DNA from: Notolepis coatsorum | Lineage: Eukaryota > Chordata > Actinopteri > Aulopiformes > Paralepididae | Direction: 5' to 3' | DNA length: 64,000 nucleotides | Assembly (NCBI GenBank): GCA_963971535.1 | Contig: OZ020592.1 | Coordinates: 58,750,324 to 58,814,323, forward strand | Shown: piece after piece, positions 45,501-54,838 of the stretch | Layout of the letters: the number at the start of each line of letters is the position of its first letter | Position numbering within the stretch: the stretch's first letter is position 1 | Position numbers and translations under genes: made by a program | The notes under the pieces: generated by a model | Seen by the model: the letters and a program-made list of their open reading frames with translations, nothing else | Database searches by the model: none | Told to the model about the DNA's origin: nothing

Positions 45501-46060
45501 GATTGTTAGATATAGATATATCTATATATATGTATAATTTATGATTGGACTCTACTTTGATAGGTCATCCCTTTGGTCACATTGCACCGGCACACCTGCG
45601 TTGTGATGTCATTTCCTGCCGTGTCATGTCATGTAATTACCTGCCAGGTGTATTTAACTACCATCTTGATTGTATTTCCATTGCTAGCCATATCACTGAA
45701 GAAGGACATTGTCTGAAACATGTCTGCTATTTATTCAGGCTGCCATTAAAAACATTGAAACAGAGTGCTGGTCCGGCTACCCTGCTTTTTGATATACAGA
45801 ACTTTCTGGGATTGCAGCACCCAGTGTGAGAACTTGTGAGCGCGGTCTAACTTGACTATATGGATTGTGAAATGTTTTTACTAGGAATATGTTGGCTAAA
45901 TTAGTCATGGTGGCACCCTTTGTATAATTTATTTTCTTTCTTCCAGGGCATACTGCTGGAACACAGGGAGGTTGAGTTTGGGGATAAGGTCAACATCCTT
46001 GATGTCCTCAAAGTTGTCAGGAAAATACCCCAAGAACTCAGGATAATAGAGAAGAAATAA
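36586..46060 (+). CDS. prxl2a: Peroxiredoxin-like 2A / selenoprotein U1 (five coding exons)
   Basis: A thioredoxin-fold redox protein of the PRXL2A (FAM213A, SELENOU1) family. Exons: 36586-36730, 36906-36991, 38208-38348, 40827-40991, 45947-46060. All introns are GT...AG and the phases join exactly, giving 216 residues (the human protein is about 229). Order: hydrophobic N-terminal segment ([12 protein letters not shown], about 11-22), [20 protein letters not shown] (51-70), Gly-Sec-Phe-Leu-Cys (71-75), [49 protein letters not shown], and [14 protein letters not shown] near the C-terminus. The codon for residue 72 is TGA, where mammals have the first Cys of CxxC. Family members act as antioxidants. 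The start is the first Met upstream of the conserved block; exon 4 to 5 spans a 5-kb intron full of transposons. The orthologue letter (1a/1b) cannot be set. Confidence 0.95.
36974..36976 (+). other. prxl2a: Selenocysteine codon (TGA, residue 72)
   Basis: The frame reads AGA AGG CCT GGA TGA TTT TTG TGC AGA, then the exon 2 end, so TGA precedes FLC to form UxxC. Exon 2 sequence on both sides matches the family without a gap, and the splice phase is kept. A nonsense mutation is less likely, because the position is the known Sec/Cys exchange site and a SECIS lies in the 3' UTR. Confidence 0.93.
37140..37556 (+). mobile_element. SINE-like element with LINE tail in intron 2
   Basis: Same head as 15241-15510 inverted (cacctgctatttgattacaa, cacctgtttgcgaccagtat). 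It carries a C run, then ggaccctgatgtaaacaaga and a divergent cccattctgaaatatgctaa tail ending in CAAT repeats. Confidence 0.7.
37626..38015. mobile_element. hAT-type MITE in intron 2
   Basis: Flanked by a perfect 8-bp duplication CTAGTGCA (37618-37625 and 38016-38023). The ends are taggggtggatcataacggt and, inverted, ggctggacggtatgg. Internal ggtat/ataccg motifs are inverted across the element. 390 bp, no coding capacity. Confidence 0.85.
38985..39125 (+). repeat. LINE 3' tail fragment
   Basis: Reads ccctgatgtaaacaagacga, tttctctggtctgcatcccc, ttaacaattgtatgtattga, cccattctgcaatctgttaa and a CAAT-like end. Similar fragments lie at 58065-58196 (+), 18848-18925 (+), 15249-15370 (-) and 54716-54790 (-, divergent). 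Confidence 0.85.
40144..40618 (+). mobile_element. tRNA-headed SINE, copy B (intron 3)
   Basis: About 95 percent like copy A by eye. It is flanked by the 17-bp duplication ATGCATAGGGTATTCAG (ends at 40143; repeats at 40619-40635). It is inserted in the right arm of the intron-3 foldback, so it is younger than that element. Confidence 0.92.
41578..42531 (-). pseudogene. Penelope-like element C-terminal ORF with GIY-YIG endonuclease (left arm)
   Basis: 317 codons. Penelope-like elements encode a reverse transcriptase followed by a GIY-YIG nuclease that nicks the target. Visible here: the post-RT region ([24 protein letters not shown]); a Cys-rich linker ([11 protein letters not shown]); and the GIY-YIG core [19 protein letters not shown], with [10 protein letters not shown] and the downstream basic helix. 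The RT YIDD-containing region lies in another frame upstream (only about 50 codons are preserved), so the element is 5'-truncated and frameshifted near 42530. Neptune-type assignment is likely but not proven. Confidence 0.85.
43180..44660 (+). mobile_element. 5'-truncated L2-like LINE inserted in the Penelope arm
   Basis: It begins after a GGAAGGGG repeat and ends with gaaactt direct repeats. The interrupted host sequence is known from the left arm (agagacacacggagtattgt at about 42180). The 3' UTR of about 480 bp is the same as the fragment at 254-474. Target duplication is unclear. Confidence 0.85.
43213..44175 (+). pseudogene. L2-like reverse transcriptase (C-terminal two thirds)
   Basis: 320 uninterrupted codons. 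RT motif [12 protein letters not shown], motif B region [16 protein letters not shown], catalytic FADDTVVVG, the thumb motif FKYLGAHIS, and the C-terminal [13 protein letters not shown] with [10 protein letters not shown]. The endonuclease and the N-terminal part of RT are absent, as expected for a 5'-truncated LINE copy. The frame is intact, so the insertion is fairly young, but no function is expected. Confidence 0.9.
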
Positions 46061-46230
46061 CATCTTAACTAAAGAAAGTACATTTTGTCTGAATGCAAAA
46101 CGATGACAAAAAAAACTCACATTTGGTAAAGTTGACTGAATATCTTATAGTTGCTGTTTGGTGAAGTGGTCTCATTGGTGTCCTCGGATGTTTTGTCTGC
46201 TGATGGGTGCATGAATGGCGAGCGCTCTGG

Positions 46231-46289
46231 GTGTGTTAATGATGGTCTGTTTCTAAATACTGAGGGAGCAGACTTGATGCTTAACACTC
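46231..46289 (+). promoter_or_regulatory. prxl2a: SECIS element (selenocysteine insertion) in the 3' UTR
   Basis: Helix 1 GTGTTA (46233-46238) pairs with TAACAC (46282-46287). The non-Watson-Crick quartet is ATGA (46239-46242) opposite TGAT (46275-46278). Helix 2 has 11 pairs, 46244-46254 with 46264-46274, several of them G-U. The apical loop (46255-46263) starts with the conserved AA. It lies 170 bp after the stop codon and before the polyadenylation signal. It recruits SBP2 and the Sec elongation factor to decode UGA at residue 72. Confidence 0.92.
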
Positions 46290-46357
46290 TGTTTTCCTTG
46301 TTACCATGGACTCATGGCAGACCCGCCATCTCAAGAACCTAGACCTTCACTTTGAAC

Positions 46358-46363
46358 AATAAA
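46358..46363 (+). terminator. prxl2a: Polyadenylation signal AATAAA
   Basis: AATAAA 70 bp downstream of the SECIS, followed by a T/G-rich stretch (tgtggtggaatgtcttgttt). It probably sets the mRNA 3' end near 46380. Confidence 0.75.
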
Positions 46364-47385
46364 GATCTAATTATGTGGTGGAATGTCTTGTTTATTATTT
46401 CAACTCTGTTGGGTTGACACATCACTTAAGTCTTCACTAGGGGTATCACGATACACACACTCTTATCAGAATCAATACGAATTTTGAGGTTGATTCTTTG
46501 TGTTAAATACGCTTTCAGGCTATTTCACTTAATTAATGACTGGAGCAACTTTAGACTTGGGACGTGGTATCTTCCAAAAAGCATCTCACGACCCCAAACA
46601 CTGTTTTAGACGACAGCCAGGAAAAGACGTATAGAGAAGGAGAATTGACAATAGTTAAAAATGTCTATACATATTGAACTTACTTTATTTTCCTGTATTG
46701 AGATCATTACACCCATAGTCCTCATATTAGTCTAGATGGAAACATAGGTCCACCTACATGGTCTGGATTTTTTTTAACCACCTGTTTTTTCTTAATCCTT
46801 GAATGGTCTATTTTAAGATTTTAACAGGTTGAAATAATGTCCCATGGGGTTTATTTTTTAACCCTTTATTACACCTATCCTGAACGAAAACCTGAAAAAG
46901 AAAACGGCATAACTTTTGAAGTTAACATATAGACAAATTAAAACAAACAGTATTGACCCAAGGAATTCAGTAAAACTTATTTTTAAGATGCAAACACATC
47001 TTGATTCTATTTCAGGACAAGAAAATGCAAAAAAGCTGAAAATGTTTAGATCACATCTCTATTTTCCCACTTTACTCAAATGTAGTCCATCAGATGAGAT
47101 CAATTTGAGGTTAATATTGGAAATACAATGTTAATGATTGTATCATGCTGTTATGCCCTAAATATTGTAGATTTGCCAAAAGTGGAAGACTAATGTGAAA
47201 AGACTAATTCGTCCTACATAGACAAATTAACACATTTTCCTATACAATTTGAAATCCAGTGAAATATGTTTTAAGGTTCAAACAAAGTACTATTACAGTA
47301 CATCTTCTCTGTTGGCACAACATTAAAACCTAAACTACTAATCATCATCAAAGAGATTGTCAAAGTCTATCTCCAATCTCCATCC

Positions 47386-47980
47386 TCATCTACTTTGTTT
47401 TGCATAATCTGCCTCCTTATTAAGAGCTTCTTGCTCTTCTGACTCCGCTTTCTGGGCCAGTACCTCAACAAGATAAGGAGGGAGGATGGGGCCAATCGTC
47501 CAGACAGGCTCTAACACCCCCTCATCCATCATCTTCTCCCAGCCCATATCCTGATCATAGGGTTTGGGCATCTCAAATATTGGCTGGTCTGCCCTTTTGT
47601 AGCAGGCAACTCTGAAGTTGACTCGCTGTACATGTGGGATGAGACAGACCTTGGGAGGAGGCAGGCGTTCAAGGTCTACTTCGGATTTTGCATCCAGGAC
47701 TTTATCAAGACCCACCATTTTCTGCAGCATCTTGGCCCGCGCACAGCATCAACTGACTTGATCCGACCATGAAAGCCTTCTGGAACCTAGGGTTCTTCTG
47801 CAACTTCTTCAAGGGATTCACCTTTCCCTTGCCTTTGAAGGCGCTGGTACAGTCTTCCCCAGAAAATACATAGTATCCCAGCAGAGTGCTGCAGTCCTCA
47901 GGGCCCAGAGACTCAGCCAGTTCAGACACATTTATCAGCTTGCGATGCATGCCAGTGCCATGGTCGAGGTATATGGAGAG
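47386..47980 (-). pseudogene. Transposon-associated PIN/FEN-like protein fragment (left arm)
   Basis: Two minus-strand frames. The first contains INVSELAESLGPEDCSTLLG, YYVFSGEDCTSAFKGKGKVN and LKKLQKNPRFQKAF. This resembles a large family of repeat-borne proteins with a GCDTTSAF-GKGK motif, which looks like the helix-two-turn-helix of FEN/XPG-like nucleases. The second frame, after a deletion, has LPPPKVCLIPHVQRVNFRVACYK and WEKMMDEGVLEPVW, the usual C-terminal block of that family. The nuclease-core assignment is inference; the family resemblance is from memory. Confidence 0.5.
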
Positions 47981-47989
47981 GTTGATCCT

Positions 47990-48630
47990 GCTGGCATGGT
48001 AGAGGAGGATCATCACCAGTATATAGAGGTTGGTCATGCTGACATGCTAGAGGAGGATCATCAGTATATAGAGGTTGGTCATGCTGACATGGTAGAGGAG
48101 GATCATCAGTATATAGAGGTTGGTCATGCTGACATGCTAGAGGAGGATCATCAGTATATAGAGGTTGGTCATGCTGACATGGTAGAGGAGGATCATCAGT
48201 ATATAGAGGTTGGTCATGCTGACATGCTAGAGGAGGATCATCAGTATATAGAGGTTGGTCATGCTGACATGGTAGAGGAGGATCATCAGTATATGGAGAG
48301 GTTGGTCATTCTGGTAGAGGAGGATCACCAGTATATAGAGAGGTTGGTCATGCTGGTAGGAGGATCATCAGTATATAGAGAGGTTAGTCATGCTGGTAGA
48401 GGAGGATCATCAGTATATAGAGAGGTTGGTCATGCTGGTAGAGGAGGATCATCAGTATATGGAGATGTTGGTCATGCTGACATGGTAGAGGAGGATCATC
48501 AGTATATGGAGAGGTTGATCATGCTGGTAGAGGAGGATCATCAGTATATAGAGAGGTTGGTCATGCTGACATGTTAAGAGGAGGATCATCAGTATATAGA
48601 GAGGTTGGTCATGCTGGTAGAGGAGGATCA
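47990..48630. repeat. About 47-51-bp minisatellite at palindrome centre
   Basis: Around 14 units of gtagaggaggatcatcagta, tatagaggttggtcatgctg, acatg, with length variants. The 210-codon frame over it is a repeat artefact. Confidence 0.93.
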
Positions 48631-48696
48631 TCATTGTTTGTCTTGGCAAAAAAGCCATCGGGAGAGCCAAGTGCATGAGGCGAGAAAGGGTAATGC

Positions 48697-49110
48697 ATGA
48701 GTTCTTGGAGGTTGATGGGCATATCCAGATCCAAAGTAGACCGTGAACACCTGCCTCCTCCCAAGGTCTGTCTCATCCCACATGTACAGCGAGTCAACTT
48801 CAGAGTTGCCTGCTACAAAAGGGCAAACCAGCCAATATTTGAGATGCCCAAACCCTATGATCAGGATATGGGCTGGGAGAAGATGATGGATGAGGGGGTG
48901 TTAGAGCCTGTCTGGACGATTGGACCCATCCTCCCTCCTTCTCTTGTTGTGGTACTGGCCCAGAAAGCGGAGTCAGAAGAGCAAGAAGCTCTTAAGGAGG
49001 CAGATTATGCAAAACATAAAGTGGATGAGGAGGATGGAGAGTACGAGTGTGATGAGGAGATTCGAGAGATAGACTTTGACAATCTCTTTGATGATGATGA
49101 TGATGATTAG
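48697..49110 (+). pseudogene. Transposon-associated protein C-terminal fragment (right arm)
   Basis: Inverted counterpart of 47386-47680: LPPPKVCLIPHVQRVNFRV, EMPKPYDQDMGWEKMMDEG, then a longer acidic tail (EDGEYECDEEIREIDFDNLF followed by Asp repeats) and a stop at 49110. The tail is intact here, whereas the left arm stops early. The upstream part of the protein is absent, so it is probably non-functional. Confidence 0.5.
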
Positions 49111-49905
49111 TAGTTTAGGTTTTAATGTTGTGCCAACAGAGAAGATGTACTGTAATAGTACTTTGTTTGAACCTTAACAAAACATATTTCACTGGATTTC
49201 AAATTGTATAGGAAAATGTGTTAATTTGTCTATGTAGGACGAATTAGTCTTTTCACATTAGTCTTCCACTTTTGGCCTTGTTTACACAAAATCTACAATA
49301 TTTAGGGCATAACAGCATGATACAATCTTTATTAACACTGTATTTCCAATATTAACCTCAAATTGATCTAATCTGATGGACTACATTTGAGTAAAGTGGG
49401 AAAATAGAGATGTGATCTAAACATTTTCAGCTTTTTTTGCATTTTCTTGTCCTGAAATAAAATCAAGATGTATTTTAATCTTTAAAATAGCAATTTTACT
49501 GAATTCCTTGGGTCAATATTGTTTGGGGGAATGTTTTAATTTGTCTCTATATGTTGTTAACTTCTAAAGTTATGCTGTTTTCTTTTTCTTCTTTTTCAGG
49601 TTTTCGTTCAGAATAGGTGTAATAAAGGGTTAAAAATAAACCCCATGGGACATTATTTCAACCTGTTACCTGTTAAAATCTTAAAATAGACACTTCAAGG
49701 ATTAAGAAAAAAAGGTGGCGAAAAAAAATCCAGACCATGTAGGTGGACATATATGTTTCCATCTAGACTATATTCATCATTATCCTGCGACCATTCAGCT
49801 CTAGAAGTGTGCAACTGATGGAAGAGATAACATTTTCTGGAATTACTGGAAAGTAGGTCAAGTAAGATCGGTTTAGATGGGGAAACCTTTTGGGAATACT
49901 TGTCC

Positions 49906-50050
49906 TTAACCCTTTCACTACCACACTACAGAAGATTAACCCTTTACTATCACACTACAGACGGTTAACCGTAGTAGTGAAAGGGTTAACCTTCTGTGTT
50001 GTCGCAGTGAAAGGGTTAACCGTTTGGTAGTGTGGCAGTGAAAGGGTTAA
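49906..50050. mobile_element. 145-bp MITE or hairpin repeat
   Basis: The ends TTAACCCTTTCACTACCACA and TAGTGTGGCAGTGAAAGGGTTAA are inverted. Internal copies of the same motif (ttaaccctttactatcacac, gtagtgaaagggttaacc) make a cloverleaf-like array of hairpins. No coding capacity. Confidence 0.65.
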
Positions 50051-51101
50051 GCATGGTGAATCAAGTGGTGGGGTTGTGACCTCCTCTTTATTTTCTACAG
50101 AATAGAAGGACGTTTCCACTGTTCCTGTTTTGAGAGCTGCGATTGGCCAAATTCCTCTCCTTACATCACTTTTAGTGCCTGCCTACTCTTCCACCAAAGA
50201 AGGGTCTATCTGGGTTGATTGCAGATGGATGGGGACATATTTTGATGTCGGACATGAACTAAAGCTGAGTGAGGAACACAGGACCTTCTCAACTCTTCTC
50301 AGACCCTGGACATCTATGGCAGAAAGTTGGTATTCATTTTCAAATAACCCAATTTTGTTTTAGAATGTAAGCTGTTTTAATTCATGCTCAACTAAGTACT
50401 GTTTCTGATAAAGGTTATACAGTAGGACATTAAATATAGAAATGTATTTAATTCACAGGATAAGTTCCTTGAGATGTGGCATCATGTAACAAAAACTAAC
50501 AGTACAGACAGAGACAATTGATGACTAAACCGCAGCAACAATGTCAACAAGACAAAACGATAGGTTATGTAGATAACCTAGTTATATTAGTATTGGCTGA
50601 GCGTCCCGCTCTGAGCATTATGAGATACCCCTTATCTCCTATGATACCTATTGTATCCAACGAAACAACTACATGCACCCCACCTGTATGGGGCCCCGCC
50701 CCTATAGTGGCATAGCCCATATAACCGTGACTCTGGTCACCAAACACCCTTCCTCGCCAAATCCCGTCCCAGGAAAAGATCCCTCAAGAGGGAACTCAGG
50801 GCCGCGCAGAGCGGGACGCTCAGCCAATACTAATATAACTAGGTTATCTACATATATATATCGTTATATATCGTATTTGCTTTCGCGTCCCGCTCTGAGC
50901 CTTATGAGATATGGGGAAGAGCGGACGCGAGACCCGACAAATGTACCCCCTGAGGACCCGTAAGCCCACATCAAGGGGTGTGGGGAGCCCTGTCACCCCA
51001 TCCTTCCTAATGAAGGGGGGGCGCAGTCAACTCCACCTGAATGCGAACAAGAGGGAACCAGAACCCCTTGAACACACCGTACAGGCGGAACCACGTGTGA
51101 C

Positions 51102-51923
51102 TCAACACACTGTGGCCCATACCCATACACTCCTGCTACCCGACCAAGGACGGGAAGCAGGAAAGGCCACAGACCCCAGAACCGCCTGGGAGACAGAACC
51201 CCCGGTCATGTCCATGAGGTAAAACCTTACAAAGGGACCCGGGGAGGACCATGAAGCTGCAGCACAGATGTCCTCCACCGAGGCCCCACCCAGGAGAGCG
51301 GCAGGAGCAGCCACCCCACGAGTAGAGTGCGCCCTGACGCCCCCAGGGGGATCCTGCCCAGCCAACGTGTAGCAGAGGGTAATGCCCTCGCACAACCAAT
51401 GGGACAGGCGCTGCTTCGACAGTGCCTTACCAGCACGAGCCCCACCGTAACAAACAAAAAGCTGGTCGGTAACCCTGAAGTCCTGAGTACGGCTGAGGTA
51501 AATCCCCAAAGCACGGACTGGACATGACAGGTGAAGGCCCGCATCTAACTCACTAGTGTGAGGAGGAGGACGAAACGCCTGAACCACAATATCCCGGGAG
51601 CGGAAGGAACTCCGGATATTCTTAGGCACGAAAGCAGGATTAGGTCGCAGAGTGGCACCGCAATCGGTCCGAAAAGACAGGCACTCTGGACGTACCGAGA
51701 GAGCACAGAGCTCACCTACGCGTTTAGCGGAAGTGACAGCCAGTAGGAACGCGGTCTTGAAGGACAGCTGTCCCAACGGCGCCTGCTCGAGCGGCTCAAA
51801 CGGGGCCAAGGACAACCGAGCGAGGACCAATTGAAGATCCCAAGTCGGAGCCAAGGAGCGTTGCACCGGCTTAACGCGTCGAGCGCCAAGCAGGAAACGC
51901 TTCACAAGAGGGTGGCTGAACAA
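51102..51923 (-). pseudogene. DIRS tyrosine recombinase
   Basis: 273 codons, minus strand. DIRS elements integrate with a tyrosine recombinase, not a DDE integrase, and so make no target duplication. Visible: LSFKTAFLLAVTSAKRVGEL (first catalytic Arg region), VKPVQRSLAPTWDL upstream, CPVRALGIYLSRT, FVCYGGARAGKALSKQRLS, RAHSTRGVAA (the HxxR box) and DICAAASWSSPGPFVRFYL (catalytic Tyr). The core is complete. A Met start inside the polyprotein-like region is arbitrary, since the upstream frame is closed at about 51924. Confidence 0.88.
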
Positions 51924-52362
51924 GACATCCCCTCAAACCCCTCATGATAGGAGGACATAGCTGCTGCATATACCCTCACCGTCGAAGCCGACAGTCTATC
52001 AAGGAGAGACTAAGAGAGAGGAGGTAACTAAGGACAGCATCCAGGGGGCAGGAGACTGAGTCCCGGCCCCCCGCCTTACACCACACTTGGAACATACGTC
52101 ATCTGCCCGCGTAAGCGTGACAGTGGAGGGAGCATGCGCATTCCGGATGGTAACACCATCAGGATCAAGAACCTGCGCCCCTCAACGTACCCGTCCCAAC
52201 AACTGACCTAACAGATGTATGGGGAAGAATCCCTGGCGGCACGGCATCGGTCCCAGACCTGCCTGGCCATGTCCAGACGTAATCCTCACCCGTCAGGATG
52301 AGGACCGCCCCGCGACAGTACACCTGCACCCACATTCTCCCTGCCGGGGATGTGGGGAGCCC

Positions 52363-53329
52363 TCAGGCCGCGCAGATGGAGGACGCCCATAGCCAGCCGC
52401 CCGCCGCCTGGTGCAGACAGGGGGAGCGTACTCCTCCCTGTCTGTCGATACACGACACTGACGTCGTATCGTCCGTCCTGATCAACACCATTTGTGGACC
52501 AGAAGGACCGCTTTCAAAACCAACACATTGAACGTAGCGCAGACCGGGCAGCATGGTTTGCCAGCTGCCCCCTACTGCGTTGGCCCGACGCGTCACCAGC
52601 GAGGGAGGCGTCGGTGAAAACGCGACGTGAGACAGCGCCATAACCGTCCTAGGACGGAACCTCCCAACACCTGTTGACAACACGCTCTGAGATGGATGCC
52701 CATAGCCCTCCAACCGTTGACTGGGAAGAGGAGTACTCTACATCCAGTCTACAGCAACCCCAGGCTGGTAGAGACCTGCCTGGTACGAGACCTGACGATC
52801 CACCTTGACCGCGAAGGACCAGAACGTCATCAGGGCAGAACACTCCGTAACCCCTGACGACGCAGAGGCCCCAGTGCTGTCTCCACGCACTTGGTGAAGA
52901 TGCAGGGAGCCAGAGAAAACCGAACGGCAGCCTCTGGTACTCATACGCTAACCCTGCAAAGGAAGCGTAGGTAAGCCCTAGGATGGAAGATCGGAGATGC
53001 GCATACGCATCCTACAGGTCTATGGAGGAGAACCAGACCCCCACCTGACAGTGTTCAACAGGTAGGAGACAATCCAAAAAATGCTGAACCTTCCCATGGG
53101 ACAGGTCCATCCTGGGTCTTACACCCCTCCCTCCCGACTTCTCAGGCAGAGAACACCGGGAGGAGAACGCCACGACGATGGCTTGCTTCGTCCACAGAGA
53201 TTGGATCTCGTTGACCAGAGCTGTCACTGCTGGAGACCCTGACAATGGGGTCTGTACCAAACCTGAAAACGGGTGAGGTTGTGTAAACACAAGTCCCCGC
53301 CTCAGCGTTCTCTCCATCCACCTCGACAT
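52363..53329 (-). pseudogene. DIRS reverse transcriptase and RNase H, broken
   Basis: The RT begins LRRGLVFTQPHPFSG, then RGVRPRMDLS, then GVWFSSIDL with an in-frame TAG before DAYAHL (motif A, 53010-53040), then YEYQRLPFG. A degenerate catalytic box CPDDVLVL appears in a shifted frame near 52840. The RNase H remnant follows: VLIRTDDTTSVSCIDRQGG and RSPCLHQAAGGWLWA near 52370-52500. The order RT-RNaseH-recombinase and the wording of these motifs fit DIRS. At least one stop and two frameshifts show it is inactive. Confidence 0.75.
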
Positions 53330-54720
53330 ATGGTACTGCCGTAGTCATATGTGACGACACTCCCATCACGTGGCGCAGGTCCGCCAGGAACTGTAGATAG
53401 TTGGCCCGGTCCCCCCGCTGTGCGTAGCCAACCCTGGAACCGTGCGAGCAGCGCGTTCCGTGTCGGAACATCTGACCCTGACACCACCCACGAGGCAATC
53501 GCACCCAAGGGGGAACCCCGACAGAAAGGGCCGGTCTGATACGGGGGGCTTCCGATGAAAAAAGCCCCCCCACTGAACACCCCTCCAGAACATGCTGAGG
53601 AGTTGTTCTGCAGCCGGACATGCAAGGTGTAAGGCCCCCATGGGTTCCTACACACTGTAGCCCTGCAGTGATATTACTACCACCCCAAATCATGTGAGCT
53701 GCGACCACTTGCCAATATTTCAGGAGTGGGAGGCACCAACATGATACCTGGCCTGGCGAAGGCGAGGCCGGGGAAGCCCGCACTGTGTGCCTCAAAAGGT
53801 TTCGAGCCCCCCTGCTGACAACACTTAAGTTGACAGACGTAACACCAGGCTCAACCAACACAGTTCAAGGTGTGGGAGCCGCTTGACAGCACAACATTCT
53901 CACGGACAGACCCAGGCTCAGCCATCAACTGGGTGTCAGCCCCTGTCCCCATGAGAAGCGAAAGGGGGGCCGCCCGCGCATCAACGAAGGCACGCGGCCC
54001 GCAGCCAAAGGAAACAATCAGAGCCCACTTCTTCCGCTGGTGTTGGGGAAGGGAGTGATCGGAGAGCGGGCTGCTCACGGCAGGACGGTGACGGCTTGTT
54101 TGTTCAAGCCGAACCCATCCTACATGGCCGATCCCTCGGCCGCCAAGGCTGTCGGCCTTGTGGACACCTGTCGAATCAACGCCCAGGATACCTCCGGCGG
54201 GGGAAAACATGGCCGCCTGTCGAGGGCCTCGTCATCGCCGCTGACGAGGCCGTGCTCTCTCTTCTTCTGGCTGCGCGGTGTGAGGCGGTGTAGGGCCTAG
54301 GACAATACCGCCCACGCTCCAGCAGAAGACCAAAATCCCCTGCGGAGAGGGGAACCCTGAGCGGTAATAGCTTGCGGCTGGGTCAAAGCTAATAACGTCA
54401 ACAACCTCGCACGATGTGTCGACGTCGGCTGGCCCTCAAGGCCCCTCCACCAGACACAATTTTTTTAATAGAAAAAAACAGCAATTCGAATACAGTTCTA
54501 ATCGTTTCCAATTCCATACCGTGGCGGTACAAGCCTTAACAGCCCACCAGCCACTCGCCAGGCCGACCCACCCATGGCGTCGGCCGGGCGGGGCACTGTT
54601 TCAATATGTCAAAAACAAAGGACTGATGTTAACACGGAGCACCAGTGGTGATTGCAAACAGCAACCTCCACTGTGGTGTGCACCATGAAAGGGTTAAATG
54701 AATAAAAGAACTAAACCACA
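53330..54720 (-). other. Probable DIRS leader/gag region, not resolved
   Basis: Several overlapping minus-strand frames of 90-240 codons lie here. None has a domain I recognise, except that the end of the 53142-53861 frame abuts the RT start. GC-rich sequence similar in style to the rest of the DIRS. I treat the frames as decayed gag-like sequence or chance frames. Confidence 0.35.
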
Positions 54721-54838
54721 AAATACTGTAGAATGAGCAAACCCATACACACAAGTTAAGGGGAGGCGGACCAGAGCGAAGTAGTCCCGCCTTCATTAAA
54801 AATATTCACAACAGCACACCAGCCCTAGTTTAGCCCAT

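Larger units (their letters stand above)
41061..45800. mobile_element. Penelope-like element, head-to-head inverted dimer in intron 4
   Basis: Arm 41061-42680 is the inverse of 42700-45800 (excluding the L2 at 43180-44660). The arms meet at ctgttttttatttggtctgg and its complement with a 20-bp spacer. Each arm is a 5'-truncated Penelope-like element running outward to its 3' end. The arms carry few differences, which suggests a recent or gene-converted inverted duplication. Confidence 0.88.
46721..49775. mobile_element. 3-kb palindromic element centred on a minisatellite
   Basis: The ends agtctagatggaaacata and tatgtttccatctagact face each other. The arms (to about 47700 and from about 48750) are inverted copies through ccatggggtttatttttta, cacctatcctgaacgaaaac and ggaattcagtaaaa, and through a coding block. 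The centre is the minisatellite at 47990-48630. The arms differ by small indels, so each has decayed on its own. Confidence 0.88.

Noticed and set aside
46100-46130. A second ATGA (gatgacaaaaaaaactcac) as a SECIS core
   Set aside because: No TGAT/NGAN partner at suitable spacing and no pairing stems; the structure at 46231-46289 is far better.
53142-53861. 239-codon minus-strand frame as an independent gene
   Set aside because: Lies in the DIRS region, has no recognised domain and overlaps the RT start; treated as decayed DIRS sequence.
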